Notes: generated by a model not told the origin, from the sequence alone. A stretch of 64,000 nucleotides of DNA from Bacteroidales bacterium (GCA_017449975.1 JAFSYK010000084.1:1-64000), one strand, 5' to 3'; shown: positions 25,147 to 38,580, numbered from the stretch's first letter. Numbers and translations are program-made.

Positions 25147-26522
25147 GGCAAATATGTTTTCACCAACTGGCAGAAGGTTTCGCCGCGGTGTTCGAAGTTT
25201 TTGAAGGCGTCGTAGGAGGCGGCAGCGGGCGAAAGGAGACAGACACCGCCGGCGGGGGTGTGACGAAAGCACCAGTCGACCAGCGTCGGGTAGTCGTCGC
25301 AGAGAAAAGTGTTGAATTGTTGAGTTGTTGAATTGTTGAATTGTTGTTTTTGTTTGGTGTTGAGGAGCTTGGAGATCCGGTGGCCAGCGGCGCCGACAAA
25401 GACGATGTTGCGCAAGGCGGTGTCGGCAGCCAGGAAGGAGACCAGCGGGCTGTAGTCGATGCCGCGGTCGAAGCCGCCGAGGATGAGGGTGTCGACACGT
25501 GGTAGCGCCTTCAGCGCGGCGACGGTGGCTTCGGGGATGGTGGAGATACTGTCGTTGTAGAAGGTGACGCCGCCATAGGTACCCACGCGTTGCAGGCGGT
25601 GCGGCAAAGCCTCGAAGGTGGCGACGGCGGCGGCACAGTCGGCATCGCTGACGCCGAGACGGCGGGCCACCTGACGGGCGACATAGATATTGCTCCGGTT
25701 GTGGGCGCCCACGAGGTTCGACGGCCAGCGCGCGGAGTCGTCGGCCGAGACATCGTCGGCGGAGTAGGCACAGACCTCGGCGGGGAGGACGGGTCGCAGC
25801 TCGGCGACCCGCGCCGCGAGATCGGGCGAGTCGGCACAATAGAAGCAGAGGTCGCCCGGCTGCTGGCGCAACATGAGCTGCATCTTGGCCATCTGGTAGT
25901 CGAGATAGGAGTCGTAGTGGTCGAGGTGTTCCTGGTAGAGGTTGAGTAGCACGCCGATATGGGGTGCGCGACGGATGCCCTGCAGCTGGTGACAGGAGAG
26001 TTCAGCCACGATGAGGGTATCGGCGTCGATTTGCGGAATGATGTCGAACAGGGGGATGCCCATGTTGCCCGCAAGGAGGACCGAGAATTGCTTGATTGCT
26101 TGATTGCTTGATTGCTTGAGTTGAAAGTTATTCTGTAGGGGCAAATCACCATTTGAGAATTGCTTGATTGCTTGATTGCTTGATTGCTTGAGGATGTGGG
26201 CGATGAGGGCGGCGGTGGTGCTTTTGCCTTTGGTGCCGGTGACACCGATGGTCTGGGGGGCGTAGCGCTGGAGGAAGAGGTCGGTCTGCGAGGTGATATG
26301 CTCTTCGTCGACATAGGGACGCAGGCGCGACAGCGGGATGCCGGGCGACTTGACGACCCAGTCGAAGGCCGGCCCTTGCTGCAAGAGAGCGACCATCTCG
26401 TTGTCGTCGTGGGCGACGGTCACCTCGCAATGGGGACAATGGCGGTCGAGAAAACGATGGGTGCTCTGCCCTTCCCGACCGTAGCCGGCGATGAGGATTC
26501 GGGAATTGGATAGGTCTTTCAT
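25131..26522 (-). CDS. murD2: Mur ligase, probable MurD2 (UDP-MurNAc-L-Ala:L-Glu ligase)
   Basis: A 463-residue Mur ligase of the MurD family. It has a Rossmann-like N-terminus (ILIAGYGREGQSTHRFL), the ATP P-loop GVTGTKGKSTT (93-103), a central-domain ELSCHQL motif, and AHNRSNIYVARQVARRLGV linking to the C-terminal domain (LILGGFDRGIDY). MurL lies directly upstream in the same direction; in Xanthomonas the MurL partner MurD2 adds L-Glu rather than D-Glu, so MurD2 is preferred over MurD. Just after the P-loop helix, residues about 112-147 are repeat-encoded (KQSSNQAIKQ twice), and a third repeat near residues 395-407 gives QKQQFNNSTTQQF. Confidence 0.85.
   Translation of the reverse strand: MKDLSNSRILIAGYGREGQSTHRFLDRHCPHCEVTVAHDDNEMVALLQQGPAFDWVVKSPGIPLSRLRPYVDEEHITSQTDLFLQRYAPQTIGVTGTKGKSTTAALIAHILKQSSNQAIKQFSNGDLPLQNNFQLKQSSNQAIKQFSVLLAGNMGIPLFDIIPQIDADTLIVAELSCHQLQGIRRAPHIGVLLNLYQEHLDHYDSYLDYQMAKMQLMLRQQPGDLCFYCADSPDLAARVAELRPVLPAEVCAYSADDVSADDSARWPSNLVGAHNRSNIYVARQVARRLGVSDADCAAAVATFEALPHRLQRVGTYGGVTFYNDSISTIPEATVAALKALPRVDTLILGGFDRGIDYSPLVSFLAADTALRNIVFVGAAGHRISKLLNTKQKQQFNNSTTQQFNTFLCDDYPTLVDWCFRHTPAGGVCLLSPAAASYDAFKNFEHRGETFCQLVKTYLPHRSN
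25312..25346. repeat. Intragenic TTGAATTG octamers in murD2
   Basis: Four octamers of the TTGA(A/G)TTG type, followed by TTG, lie in frame in the C-terminal domain of the Mur ligase and encode a Gln/Asn/Ser-rich loop. Confidence 0.85.
26086..26189. repeat. Composite intragenic repeat in murD2
   Basis: Four (A/G)ATTGCTT octamers at 26086-26117 and four at 26158-26189 flank a 40-nt segment that contains TGTAGGGGCAAATCACC, a relative of the GTAGGGGCGTAC spacer element. The whole remains in frame within the Mur ligase. Confidence 0.9.
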
Positions 26523-26527
26523 TGGGG

Positions 26528-26605
26528 GGGGACTAGATTTTCTAGATTGGCTAGATTTTCTAGATTAACTAGATTTTCTAGATTGGCTAGATTATTCTAG
26601 ATTTT
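26528..26605. repeat. TCTAGATT tandem repeats
   Basis: About eight units of the CTAGATTTT / CTAGATTGG type fill the spacer between the MurL and MurD2 genes and overlap the last codons of murL. The same family recurs at 58981-59045. Confidence 0.8.
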
Positions 26606-28019
26606 TTAGGAAATTTTGGGTGGCGGTGGTGAGGGCGGCGGTGAGGGTGTTGGTCAGCTTGTCGCTGAGGAAATGGTCGGGGGCGAAGGTGGCGAGCAGC
26701 GCAGCGGCCTCGGACGGAGCAGGCAGCGGAATGTCGGTGTCGAGCAACGGCGGCAGCGGTGCCGACCGATACCAGCGGTGACGGGTGAGCGACAAGGCGG
26801 CACGCACCTCCTGGACGGTGCCCACACACTCGAAGGGTTTGGCGTCGGTGCAGCCCGCCAGCTCCTGCAGCAGCGGCAGCATAGAACTGTCGGACAGCAG
26901 ATTGCGCCCAAAGATGGCGGCCAGTCTTTGCGGCTCGATGAAGGGCGACAGGATGATGAAGGCGAAGAGACACTTGGCACAGTGGCCACACCAGATGTCC
27001 TGCTTGCTGCCCACATTGCAGCTGCGGAAGATGTCGAAATAGCGCTCCGTGCGGGCGAAGAGCAGCGCTATCTGCAGCTCGCAGAGCGGACGCAGGAGGC
27101 TGAAATAGTTGTAGCCGCCCAGATAGGCGTCCACGTAGTTGCGGAAGTCGCGCTCGAACTCCACAGATTTGGAATACTGGTGGTTGACGGCGGTGCCGGC
27201 AACGGTGCTCTCGTTGGCGCTGTTCTCGTTGGAGAGGGCGATGGAGGGGATGCCCGAGAGCTGTGCCGCCAAGAGGGAGTAGAAGGCCAGCAGGGCGCTG
27301 AAGGGGGTGTGACCGTTGAGGGCACCTTGACTGTTGAGCTGCAGCATGGTAGGGTCGAGGGTACGCTGGATGACCAGTGTGTCGTCGACGCCGAAGCCGG
27401 CAGCCGCTGCACAGTTGGTGGTGGCACCCCGCGGATTGAGAATCAACGGTCGGATGTCGGCGCCCGAAGAGCGCAACAGCTCGAGCGACACCACCGAATC
27501 CTTGCCGCCACCGATGGGGAGGAGAAAGGAATTTGTTAAATTGAGACTTGAGAATTGAGAATTGAGAATTGAGCTTGTAGGGGCATAATCCCGTGTACTC
27601 CCACTGACTATTGTCATGAAATCGGATTCGGAGACGCTTAAACCGTTGGTGTAGAAGAATTCGCCTAATCCGTAGTAATACAGTTTTTTCCAGAACGCTA
27701 TCTGCTGTGCGTCCAGCGCACCGCAACGGACAGACACCGTGGGCGGACAGAAGCATTTCCAGTAGCTGACCAGCTCGGCCATGCCGATATGGAAGACCAG
27801 CGCGTCGAGGGTGGCGGCCTCCTGATTGAACGAGAGGAACGAGCGCGTGGGGACAAATGCCGTGGGGGCAAAGGTGACGGGATGCCTGCCACTGCGGTCC
27901 TCGACACGGAAAGAAAAAGCGATGTGCAACCCATCGGGTCGCACATCATATTGATAACTATCGTAGACAAAGGTCGGGTAGGTCTGGCGATAGGTGTTAT
28001 ACGTTTTCTGTCGGTTCAT
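26592..28019 (-). CDS. murL: UDP-MurNAc-L-Ala-L-Glu epimerase
   Basis: A 475-residue protein matching the MurL epimerase, which inverts the terminal L-Glu of UDP-MurNAc-L-Ala-L-Glu to D-Glu using ATP and Mg2+. It has a PP-loop-like nucleotide motif GGGKDS (170-175), then NGHTPFSALLAFYSLLAA, LSNENSANE, VNHQYSKS, CNVGSKQDIWCGHCAKCLFA with its Cys cluster, and KPFECVGTVQEVR near the end, all in family order. Residues about 141-162, just before the PP-loop, are encoded by repeat DNA (ILNSQFSSLN). The companion Mur ligase is 69 nt downstream, forming the alternative D-Glu route to peptidoglycan. The call is from motif recall, not alignment. Confidence 0.85.
   Translation of the reverse strand: MNRQKTYNTYRQTYPTFVYDSYQYDVRPDGLHIAFSFRVEDRSGRHPVTFAPTAFVPTRSFLSFNQEAATLDALVFHIGMAELVSYWKCFCPPTVSVRCGALDAQQIAFWKKLYYYGLGEFFYTNGLSVSESDFMTIVSGSTRDYAPTSSILNSQFSSLNLTNSFLLPIGGGKDSVVSLELLRSSGADIRPLILNPRGATTNCAAAAGFGVDDTLVIQRTLDPTMLQLNSQGALNGHTPFSALLAFYSLLAAQLSGIPSIALSNENSANESTVAGTAVNHQYSKSVEFERDFRNYVDAYLGGYNYFSLLRPLCELQIALLFARTERYFDIFRSCNVGSKQDIWCGHCAKCLFAFIILSPFIEPQRLAAIFGRNLLSDSSMLPLLQELAGCTDAKPFECVGTVQEVRAALSLTRHRWYRSAPLPPLLDTDIPLPAPSEAAALLATFAPDHFLSDKLTNTLTAALTTATQNFLKNLE
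27540..27603. repeat. Intragenic heptamer and GTAGGGGC element in murL
   Basis: TTGAGAA heptamers (about four, 27541-27572) are followed by TTGTAGGGGCATAATCCCGT, a member of the GTAGGGGCGTAC family. Both are translated in frame within murL immediately before the PP-loop. Confidence 0.85.
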
Positions 28020-28064
28020 CGCTGGAAATGGAACGGAGGGACATGGGGAGTGGGGTTCGGCCTT

Positions 28065-28247
28065 TAGGGTTGAGGGCGTACACGGGGGTACGCCCGTACG
28101 GGGAAGGGGGGTGTTAATTGCTGAAAAAGGAACGGTGGGACATGGGTTAGGGCATTAGACCATTAGGGCTGAGGTTGAGGGCGTACACGGGGGTACGCCC
28201 GTACGGGGAAGAGGTTGAGGGTTGGGCGTACAGGAGTACGCCCATAC
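28065..28247. repeat. GGGCGTAC hairpin elements, three copies
   Basis: GAGGGCGTACACGGGGGTAC followed by GCCCGTACGGGGA occurs at 28072-28104 and 28176-28208, with a shorter GGGCGTACAGGAGTACGCCC at 28226-28245. Each can fold with arms GGCGTAC/GTACGCC. The flanking GGAACGG(A/T)GGGACATGGG is also duplicated (28030 and 28130). They lie between the coiled-coil lipoprotein gene and murL; no gene is present. Confidence 0.85.
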
Positions 28248-28249
28248 CT

Positions 28250-29893
28250 TTATTTCAAGAGGAAGCTGGTTTTGCCGATTTCGTTGCCGTTGGCGTAGAG
28301 CGTGACCCAGTAGAGACCGGCGGCCATCTCGGTGGCGGGCAGTTTGCGCCACATCATGAGCACTTTGCGGCCGGCGCCGGTGAACTCGATATCCTGGCTC
28401 ATGGTGTACTGCATGGGGACGCCCTGCATGTCGAACGAATCGGGGGTGCCGTTGGCGACGATGCGGTTGTTGGCGCTGGCGATGCGGGCATAGAGGGTGA
28501 TGGTGCCCGGGTCGATGACATTGTTGTCGAGCAGACGCCCCTCGATGCGGACGCCCACCACCTGGGAAGCCTTCTCGGTGGACTTGACGGTGTTGCCGCT
28601 GATGCTCTTGGCCGGCGTGGCGGTGAGGTCGTCGGTGACCAGGATGCTGGCCATAGCCACCTTCTGGACCAGCTCGCTGTTGTCGGACAACGCCTTCTCA
28701 GCGTCGCGCTGCACCTGCGCCATATCGGTGCGCAGCTGCTCGTTCTCGCTGTGGAGGCGTGCGTTCTCGGCCCGCAGCTGTTCAATCTCCTGCGCATAGC
28801 TCTCGCACAAGGCCTGCAGCTCGCCCAGCTTCATATTGGCCGTTGCCACCGTGGCGGCGGGCTTGACCTGGGCGGAAGTGTTCTGTGCCTGCTGCAAAGC
28901 GGAAGCCTGGGCATTGAGCTCACCGTTGAGACGGTCGATTTCGGCCTGCTGCTGCGCCACCTGCTGCTGCAAGGAGAGGATTTGCTTGGAGGCGTCGACG
29001 CCGCTCTGGCTGGCGGTCAGCTGCTGCTGTTCGAGCGTGGACAGCTGGGCGTCCTTCTGGCTCAACTGCTGCTGCAGTTGCGACACCTGCAAGCGCAGGT
29101 CGGTCACCTGACGGTTGAGCTCGGCCGTCTGCTGCGCGTCGTTGCCGCTCTGACGGACTTGCTGCTGCAGTTGGTCGATTTGTGCACGCAGTCCGTCGGA
29201 CTCGCCCTGCAGCTGCGACACACGCTGCTGGCAGTCGTTGAGCTGCTGGATGTCGGCATTCCCTTTCGAGAGCGATGCCACCTGACCGTTGAGCTGCTCG
29301 GTCTGCTGACGCAGGTCGGCCACCTGCTGGGAGAGGGTGTTCTTCTCGTTCTGCAGCGACGAGATGGTGTTGTCGCGGGAGGCGATATTGCCATTGAGGC
29401 CGGAAATTTGGCGGTTGAGGTCGGCAATCTGACGTTCCTGCTGCGCCACCTGGTCTTTGTAGCGGTCTATCATCGCCTGCATCTCGGCCGACACCTTTCC
29501 ATCCGCATTCTTGGCGGCAGCCTCCATCTTCTTCAATTGTTTGTCCTGCACCTCCAACTGTTTGCGCATCTGAGCGATCTGTGCGTTCTTCTCGCGCAGC
29601 AGGTCGTCGTTGGCGGGAGCTGAGGCGGCGGCACGGGCGCGACGGAGCTGGAGAATGAGCGACTGGATTTCGTCGGACTGGGCCCGAATCATGCTGTCCT
29701 TCTCGGAGAGCTGTCCGGCATAGGCGTCGCCCGAAGCGCGGAGCTGCTCATAAGCGTTGTTGATACTGTCGAGACGTTGCTGCAGAGCGGCAATCTCGGA
29801 CTCGGAGACCGTTTCGTTGTGACAAGCGGAGAAGGCGAAGAGGGCCAGACCCGCAGCGAGTGTACACACAAAACGATAGCGCAACTTTTTCAT
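28250..29893 (-). CDS. Coiled-coil lipoprotein
   Basis: A 547-residue lipoprotein (lipobox AFSAC, Cys24). Residues about 32-400 are an almost continuous coiled coil rich in Gln, Leu and Ala, with NDD, QQQ and heptad patterns. The C-terminal 130 residues form a beta-rich domain (VVGVRIEGRLLDNNVIDPGT, GLYWVTLYANGNEIGKTSFL). It is probably anchored to a membrane and reaches into the periplasm. No enzymatic motif is seen and the function is unknown. Its promoter region is divergent from the outer-membrane protein gene. Confidence 0.85.
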   Translation of the reverse strand: MKKLRYRFVCTLAAGLALFAFSACHNETVSESEIAALQQRLDSINNAYEQLRASGDAYAGQLSEKDSMIRAQSDEIQSLILQLRRARAAASAPANDDLLREKNAQIAQMRKQLEVQDKQLKKMEAAAKNADGKVSAEMQAMIDRYKDQVAQQERQIADLNRQISGLNGNIASRDNTISSLQNEKNTLSQQVADLRQQTEQLNGQVASLSKGNADIQQLNDCQQRVSQLQGESDGLRAQIDQLQQQVRQSGNDAQQTAELNRQVTDLRLQVSQLQQQLSQKDAQLSTLEQQQLTASQSGVDASKQILSLQQQVAQQQAEIDRLNGELNAQASALQQAQNTSAQVKPAATVATANMKLGELQALCESYAQEIEQLRAENARLHSENEQLRTDMAQVQRDAEKALSDNSELVQKVAMASILVTDDLTATPAKSISGNTVKSTEKASQVVGVRIEGRLLDNNVIDPGTITLYARIASANNRIVANGTPDSFDMQGVPMQYTMSQDIEFTGAGRKVLMMWRKLPATEMAAGLYWVTLYANGNEIGKTSFLLK

Positions 29894-29939
29894 AGCGTAA
29901 CTAAGTAATAGATAAGGGTGAATAATTGAATTCTGACTG

Positions 29940-29947
29940 CAAAAATA
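29940..29947 (-). promoter_or_regulatory. Bacteroidetes -7 element for the coiled-coil lipoprotein gene
   Basis: TATTTTTG on the minus strand fits TAnnTTTG, 46 nt before the start codon. Confidence 0.5.
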
Positions 29948-30023
29948 GAAATAATATATAATAGGAGCGTCGGCAAGCCAACAAACTTATCAAACATATA
30001 ATGTGAATAGGGAGATTATTTCG

Positions 30024-30031
30024 TAATTTTG
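30024..30031 (+). promoter_or_regulatory. Bacteroidetes -7 element for the outer-membrane protein gene
   Basis: TAATTTTG fits TAnnTTTG, 29 nt before the chosen start at 30061. Confidence 0.5.
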
Positions 30032-30060
30032 CAAGTGATTGGCGATTCGTGATTAGACCG

Positions 30061-30867
30061 ATGAATAGGCGCATACTACTGGGAACGATGCTGATGGTGC
30101 TTGTCTGGACAGGACGGGCACAGGAGCCTGTTGCCGTATGCGACACCAACGACTGCCGTGCTTTTCTCACCCTGGGTGGAGGACCGAGCTACGGTGTGTC
30201 GCGCGACCAGGGGGTCTCCCCTATCGCCTACCAACTCATTGCCCTGGCGCCCTACACTGAGCTCTCGCTCGACTACGGACAATGGGGATTCAGGACAGAG
30301 CTGTCGCTGTCGCCCTATCTGCTGACCAAAAACTTCCAGCTGACGGAAGAGCTGTCGGCCCACGGCTATGGGGTCGACTTGATGCTGCTTTCAGGCTTTG
30401 AGCATCGGGTGCTGCACCGCGAGAAAATGCGCGTCAAGGTGGGTCTGGCCGGTGCGGGATGGCTGATTATGTCCTACAACAGCAGCTATATGAATGCCTG
30501 TGTCAGTCTGAGCAGCCTCGTCGCCCCGGTGATAAGCTGTCAGGGGGAATGGGATTTGTGGCGGTTCACCCTCTACGGCAGCGCAGGCGCCGCACCCGTA
30601 GGTGGCTGGTATCGTCCCGGATTTGCCTATATCAGCAACTATTCGTCGGGCGAAAGCGAGGTGGCGACCTTCAACGACGACTATAGCTGGAACACCACCC
30701 TGTTTCCGCTGCTGAAAACGGAGTTGGGCATTGACTATCGATTTAAAAAAGGTCACTCGCTGGGAGCCAGCTACCGCTGGTATTTCCTCACCACGCGGGA
30801 GAGCGGCAACTGGCCCTTCGAGGCGGCGCGCCACCACCTGCGGTTGGTGCTGCGGATAGCATTGTAA
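30061..30867 (+). CDS. Putative outer-membrane beta-barrel protein
   Basis: A 268-residue exported protein with signal peptide MNRRILLGTMLMVLVWTGRA. The rest alternates hydrophobic and polar residues with many aromatics and ends in HHLRLVLRIAL, a barrel-type final strand. The start at 30061 is preferred to an ATG 12 nt upstream because it fits the signal peptide. No specific family is recognised. It opens a rightward run with the S41 lipoprotein (46 nt gap) and the PPDK-like gene. Confidence 0.75.
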   Translation: MNRRILLGTMLMVLVWTGRAQEPVAVCDTNDCRAFLTLGGGPSYGVSRDQGVSPIAYQLIALAPYTELSLDYGQWGFRTELSLSPYLLTKNFQLTEELSAHGYGVDLMLLSGFEHRVLHREKMRVKVGLAGAGWLIMSYNSSYMNACVSLSSLVAPVISCQGEWDLWRFTLYGSAGAAPVGGWYRPGFAYISNYSSGESEVATFNDDYSWNTTLFPLLKTELGIDYRFKKGHSLGASYRWYFLTTRESGNWPFEAARHHLRLVLRIAL

Positions 30868-30902
30868 ATTGAGAATTGAGAATTGAGAATTGAAAATTGC
30901 TA
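30868..30902. repeat. TTGAGAA heptamer repeats
   Basis: Four TTGAGAA/TTGAAAA heptamers fill the 46-nt spacer between the outer-membrane protein gene and the S41 gene. This is the same unit as the one inside murL. Confidence 0.7.
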
Positions 30903-30913
30903 ACTGCTAACCA

Positions 30914-31960
30914 ATGTTTAAATTCAGGCTGACATATCTATTTATTGTTCTGGTGGCGCTGGCGGCATGCTGTCTCTCCTCGTGCGAGAAAATGCTGATG
31001 GAGGACCTGCAGGGTTACAGTGCCGAGAAGAATTTCGATTACCTCTGGCAGCGGGTGGACCAGCAATATGCGCTCTTCGACGTGAAGGAGGTGGACTGGC
31101 AGCGGGTGTATGACACCCTTCGAAACAAGGTGTACGACGACATGGAGGACGAGGAGCTGTTCCGCGTGATGGCCACGATGCTGAACACCTTGCAGGACGG
31201 ACACGTGAACCTCATCACCCCTTTCGACATGGCGCGCAGCGACAGCGTCTGGTACCGGCGGGTCTATCGCAACAATATCGACGAGCGGGTGGTGGACCTC
31301 TATTATCTGGGCATCGACCAGCACACCACCGGAAGCCTGCGCCACAACATCATAGCCGACAGCAGCGTCATCTACGTCCGCTACCGCTCCTTTGAAAGCT
31401 CCGTCGACGAGTCGCAGATGCACTACATTGCCGACCTCTACCCCAAGGCCAAGGGCATGATTCTCGACCTGCGGCAGAACGGCGGCGGCGCCATCCGCTA
31501 TATCTGGGAACTGCTGAAGGCGATGCCCGGTCACAATCAGACGCTGTACACGACGCAGCTGAAGAGCGGCCCCGGACACAACGATTTCGGTGCCGCCACA
31601 CCGGTCACCGCACCCACAGGGAAATACGAATCCTTCAAGAAGCCTGTTGTTGTCCTCACCGACCGTGGCTCCTACAGCGCCACCTCCATCTTTGCCATCA
31701 GCACCATGGCCTACGACAACATGTACCGCATGGGTGACACCACGGGTGGCGGACTGGGACTGCCCAACGGCGGCGAACTGCCCAACGGATGGATATACCG
31801 GTTCAGTGTCACCCGCACACTGGCCCTCGATGGCAAAAATTACGAAAACGGGGTTCCACCCGACCATACCGTCATACTTGACCCCGCCGCCACAGCCGTC
31901 GGACACGACAACGTAATCGACAGTGCGGCGACATTCATCAAAGCGCTATCAACCCTTTAG
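30914..31960 (+). CDS. S41 family peptidase lipoprotein
   Basis: A 348-residue lipoprotein (lipobox CLSSC, Cys24). It has the N-terminal helical S41 region (NFDYLWQRVDQQYALFDVKE), TLQDGHVNLITP, a short region in place of a PDZ domain, the conserved MILDLRQNGGGAIRYI, and TDRGSYSATSIFA with the predicted catalytic Ser. The Lys typical of Ctp proteases is not obvious in GDTTGGGLGLPNGG, so activity may be of the tricorn-like or tail-specific variant type or altered. It is 31 nt upstream of the PPDK-like gene. Confidence 0.85.
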   Translation: MFKFRLTYLFIVLVALAACCLSSCEKMLMEDLQGYSAEKNFDYLWQRVDQQYALFDVKEVDWQRVYDTLRNKVYDDMEDEELFRVMATMLNTLQDGHVNLITPFDMARSDSVWYRRVYRNNIDERVVDLYYLGIDQHTTGSLRHNIIADSSVIYVRYRSFESSVDESQMHYIADLYPKAKGMILDLRQNGGGAIRYIWELLKAMPGHNQTLYTTQLKSGPGHNDFGAATPVTAPTGKYESFKKPVVVLTDRGSYSATSIFAISTMAYDNMYRMGDTTGGGLGLPNGGELPNGWIYRFSVTRTLALDGKNYENGVPPDHTVILDPAATAVGHDNVIDSAATFIKALSTL

Positions 31961-31991
31961 TCCCATTGCTCCAATTTGTTCTAAAAAATAT

Positions 31992-34642
31992 ATGATAAAG
32001 AAATACCGCATCCGCGCCAGCTACCCCAACTACTACATGGTCAACCTTTATGCGCGGCAAGGAGAAGAGATATTCAACCACGACAGCGACGACCCCGCCA
32101 ACCAGCTGGAAGGCAACAAACCCGGCACCGTCATCTACTACTGTGACGACGACAAAGAACGGCACGAGCTGCCGCCACGCTGGTACGATATGTACAACCT
32201 GCTGAAGATGGGTGACCAGCAGCGCGAGAAATACCTGCAACTGCTCATCGCGGCGGCCAACAAAACCCTCAGCAGCGAACAAGCGCAACAGCTGCAGCAG
32301 CGTCGCAGCGACTTCCGCAACGAATGCAAGGCCTATGTGGAAGCCAACCCCCTCAGCGAGAGCGAATACCTCATTCACACACTCAGCGAGGGCACCTTCA
32401 CCGACGAAACCATCAGCCACAAGGGGCGCATGCTGCTCGACCTGACCCGCAACTGCTACCCTGTCCCCGACTTCTGCATCCTGACGGCGGCGGCATTTCA
32501 GCACAAAGAGCTGTTGCCGCAACTGCTGGAGAAAGCCATTGCCAATTTGGAGACAATGACCGTCTGCAAGCTGGGCGACAGCCATAAGCCCTTGGTTTTT
32601 GCCATCCGATGCGCGATGCCGCAATACATCCCCGGACTGATGCCCACGCTGCTCAACATCGGCGTGACACGTAGCGCCTACGAAGGACTGCGGGAAATCT
32701 ATGCCGAATCGATGGCCAACCGCGTCTATATGAGCACGCTGCACTCGCTGTGCGAGATGCTGGACATCCATCGGCGCTACGACCACAACGACATAGAGTT
32801 GGACTGCGACACCCAGCGTCAGCGTATCGCAGAGATGGAGAGTCTGATTGAAGACAAACGGCTGCTGACCGATGCACACTACCAGGCGTTGCGGCTGTTG
32901 GAATATGTGCGCGACTTCTACATCTCGAATCAAGACCTGATACTCACCTTCATGCAGGGAAAACAGGCCTTTCCGTCGTTCATCCTGCAACGTATGGTGT
33001 GGACCATCGGCAACAACGAGTCCTACCCGGGCGTACTCTACAGTCGGCACAGCCGCACCGGCATCGGCCGACAGATAGAGAGCTACCGAAATATCTTTGG
33101 CGAAGAGATTATGACGGGCGACGTCACCTCGGAAGACCGAGGCTACACCGACCGTGCCGACATCAAGGACGAGTTCCCCGCCGTGTACCACTTCGACCCG
33201 CTGCTGCCCAAGCTGGAGAACCGCTACAAATCGCCCGTCACCATTGAGTTTGCCGTTGAGTCGCGTCCCCGGCAGCTCAGCCTGTTCTCTGTATTACAGC
33301 TCAATATGTCGGAGATGACCGGACGTGCGGCACTGCTGGCATCGACAGAGATGTACAACGCTGGCCTGATTGACGCCGCCGCCGTCACCGACCTGGTGAA
33401 ACCCTATCATCTGCGTCAGATTGTGTCGGCCTCCATCGACGACAACTCGCTGCGCAAGCTGGAACTGTTCGGTCGCGGACTGAGTGTGTTGCCGCGCAGC
33501 GCCATCAGCGCCACCCTCTGTTTCTCCATCAACGAGGCGCGTCGGCACAAAGAGACGGGCGAGTATGTCTGTCTCTGTCAGGAACGCTTTGTGCCGGAAG
33601 ACACCATCACGCTCAACGAGGTGGATGCCATCATCAGTCTCACCCCCGCCGCCATCCATGTGGTGACCGCCTGTCGCGGATATGGAATACCCGCCATCAT
33701 GGACCTGCAGCACTACGGCATACGGATGCTGCCCGCCGCCGACGGACAGCCTGCCATGCTGTGCAACGAGCAGGGCTCACGGCTCGTCGAAGGAGAGAAA
33801 ATCACCCTATCGAGCCGTCGGAAGAACATCTACCGCGGTGTCGCCGATTTCCGTCCGGCCCGATTCACCAAGTATCTGCAAGGCAAGCCCGTCGAGTTGT
33901 CCGAGGAGGAAAAGGTCTTCTTTTCGGACATGAAAAAAGCCTACCAGCAATACCAAGACATCGTCACCTCGGAGCAGGTGAACTATATCACCGATGTCGA
34001 CAAACTGGCGCGGCTGATTCGCTGTGAGTTGCAGAACAAGCCCGACGTGGCGCGCAATATTGTGAACAGCTGGTATGAGGTCCATTCCGAACGGTATATC
34101 AGCCAGGTGCTCAACAGCCGTATGGGCGACCATCAGGATCAGTCGCGAGTGTTTGACCTGCTGAACATTACCAACAAGATTGAGTTCTTCAAGCAGTCGT
34201 CAGAGATTTGTCTTATGAATGGCTTGTCGGGATTGAAAGCCGGTTCATTCATGTTGGGGCGTTTTGTGGCGCGTCCGTTGTCCATCAAGATATGGCACAG
34301 CCTCAGCGACACGGTGGTGGCCTTTTTGCTCAACGAGTATGTGCTCTATGAAAAATACCTCCATGTGCTGGAGGAGGTTGGTGAAATCAAGCTGGCACGT
34401 GCCCACTCTCGCATCGAGACCGAAGGTATCGACAATATGACCATCAGCAATTTCGACCTCTACACTTTCGTGCCGCTGCTCTACTCGAGCCACGACTGGG
34501 GCGCGGTGGCCAGTTCGCTGGAAAACATTGAGCATCAGGACAACACGCACCTGCTCATCAACAAGTTGTCACAACCTGTCGAAATGATTTTCGACCTAAG
34601 CAAGCCGTGGACCAAGGCACGTGTAGAGGAGTTGCTCAAGAG

Positions 34643-34646
<4 letters not shown>
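31992..34646 (+). CDS. PPDK-like protein (degenerate pyruvate phosphate dikinase N-terminal and phosphohistidine domains)
   Basis: An 884-residue protein whose segments line up in order with pyruvate phosphate dikinase. SHKGRMLLDLTRNCYPVPDF resembles the GGKGANLAEM start. PLVFAIRCAMPQYIPGLMPT matches the RSGARASMPGMMDT region, and FILQRMVWTIGNNESYPGVL and FGEEIMTGDVTSED match the VQAMVFGN and NAQGEDVVAG regions. A phosphohistidine domain retains TPAAIHVVTACRGYGIPAI with His556 where PPDK has TSHAAVVARGMGKPC. ATP-binding residues look altered, and no PEP/pyruvate TIM barrel follows. It is probably a paralogue with a changed reaction. The ATG at 31992 is chosen because upstream codons overlap the S41 gene. 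Confidence 0.8.
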
Positions 34647-38580
<3,934 letters not shown>

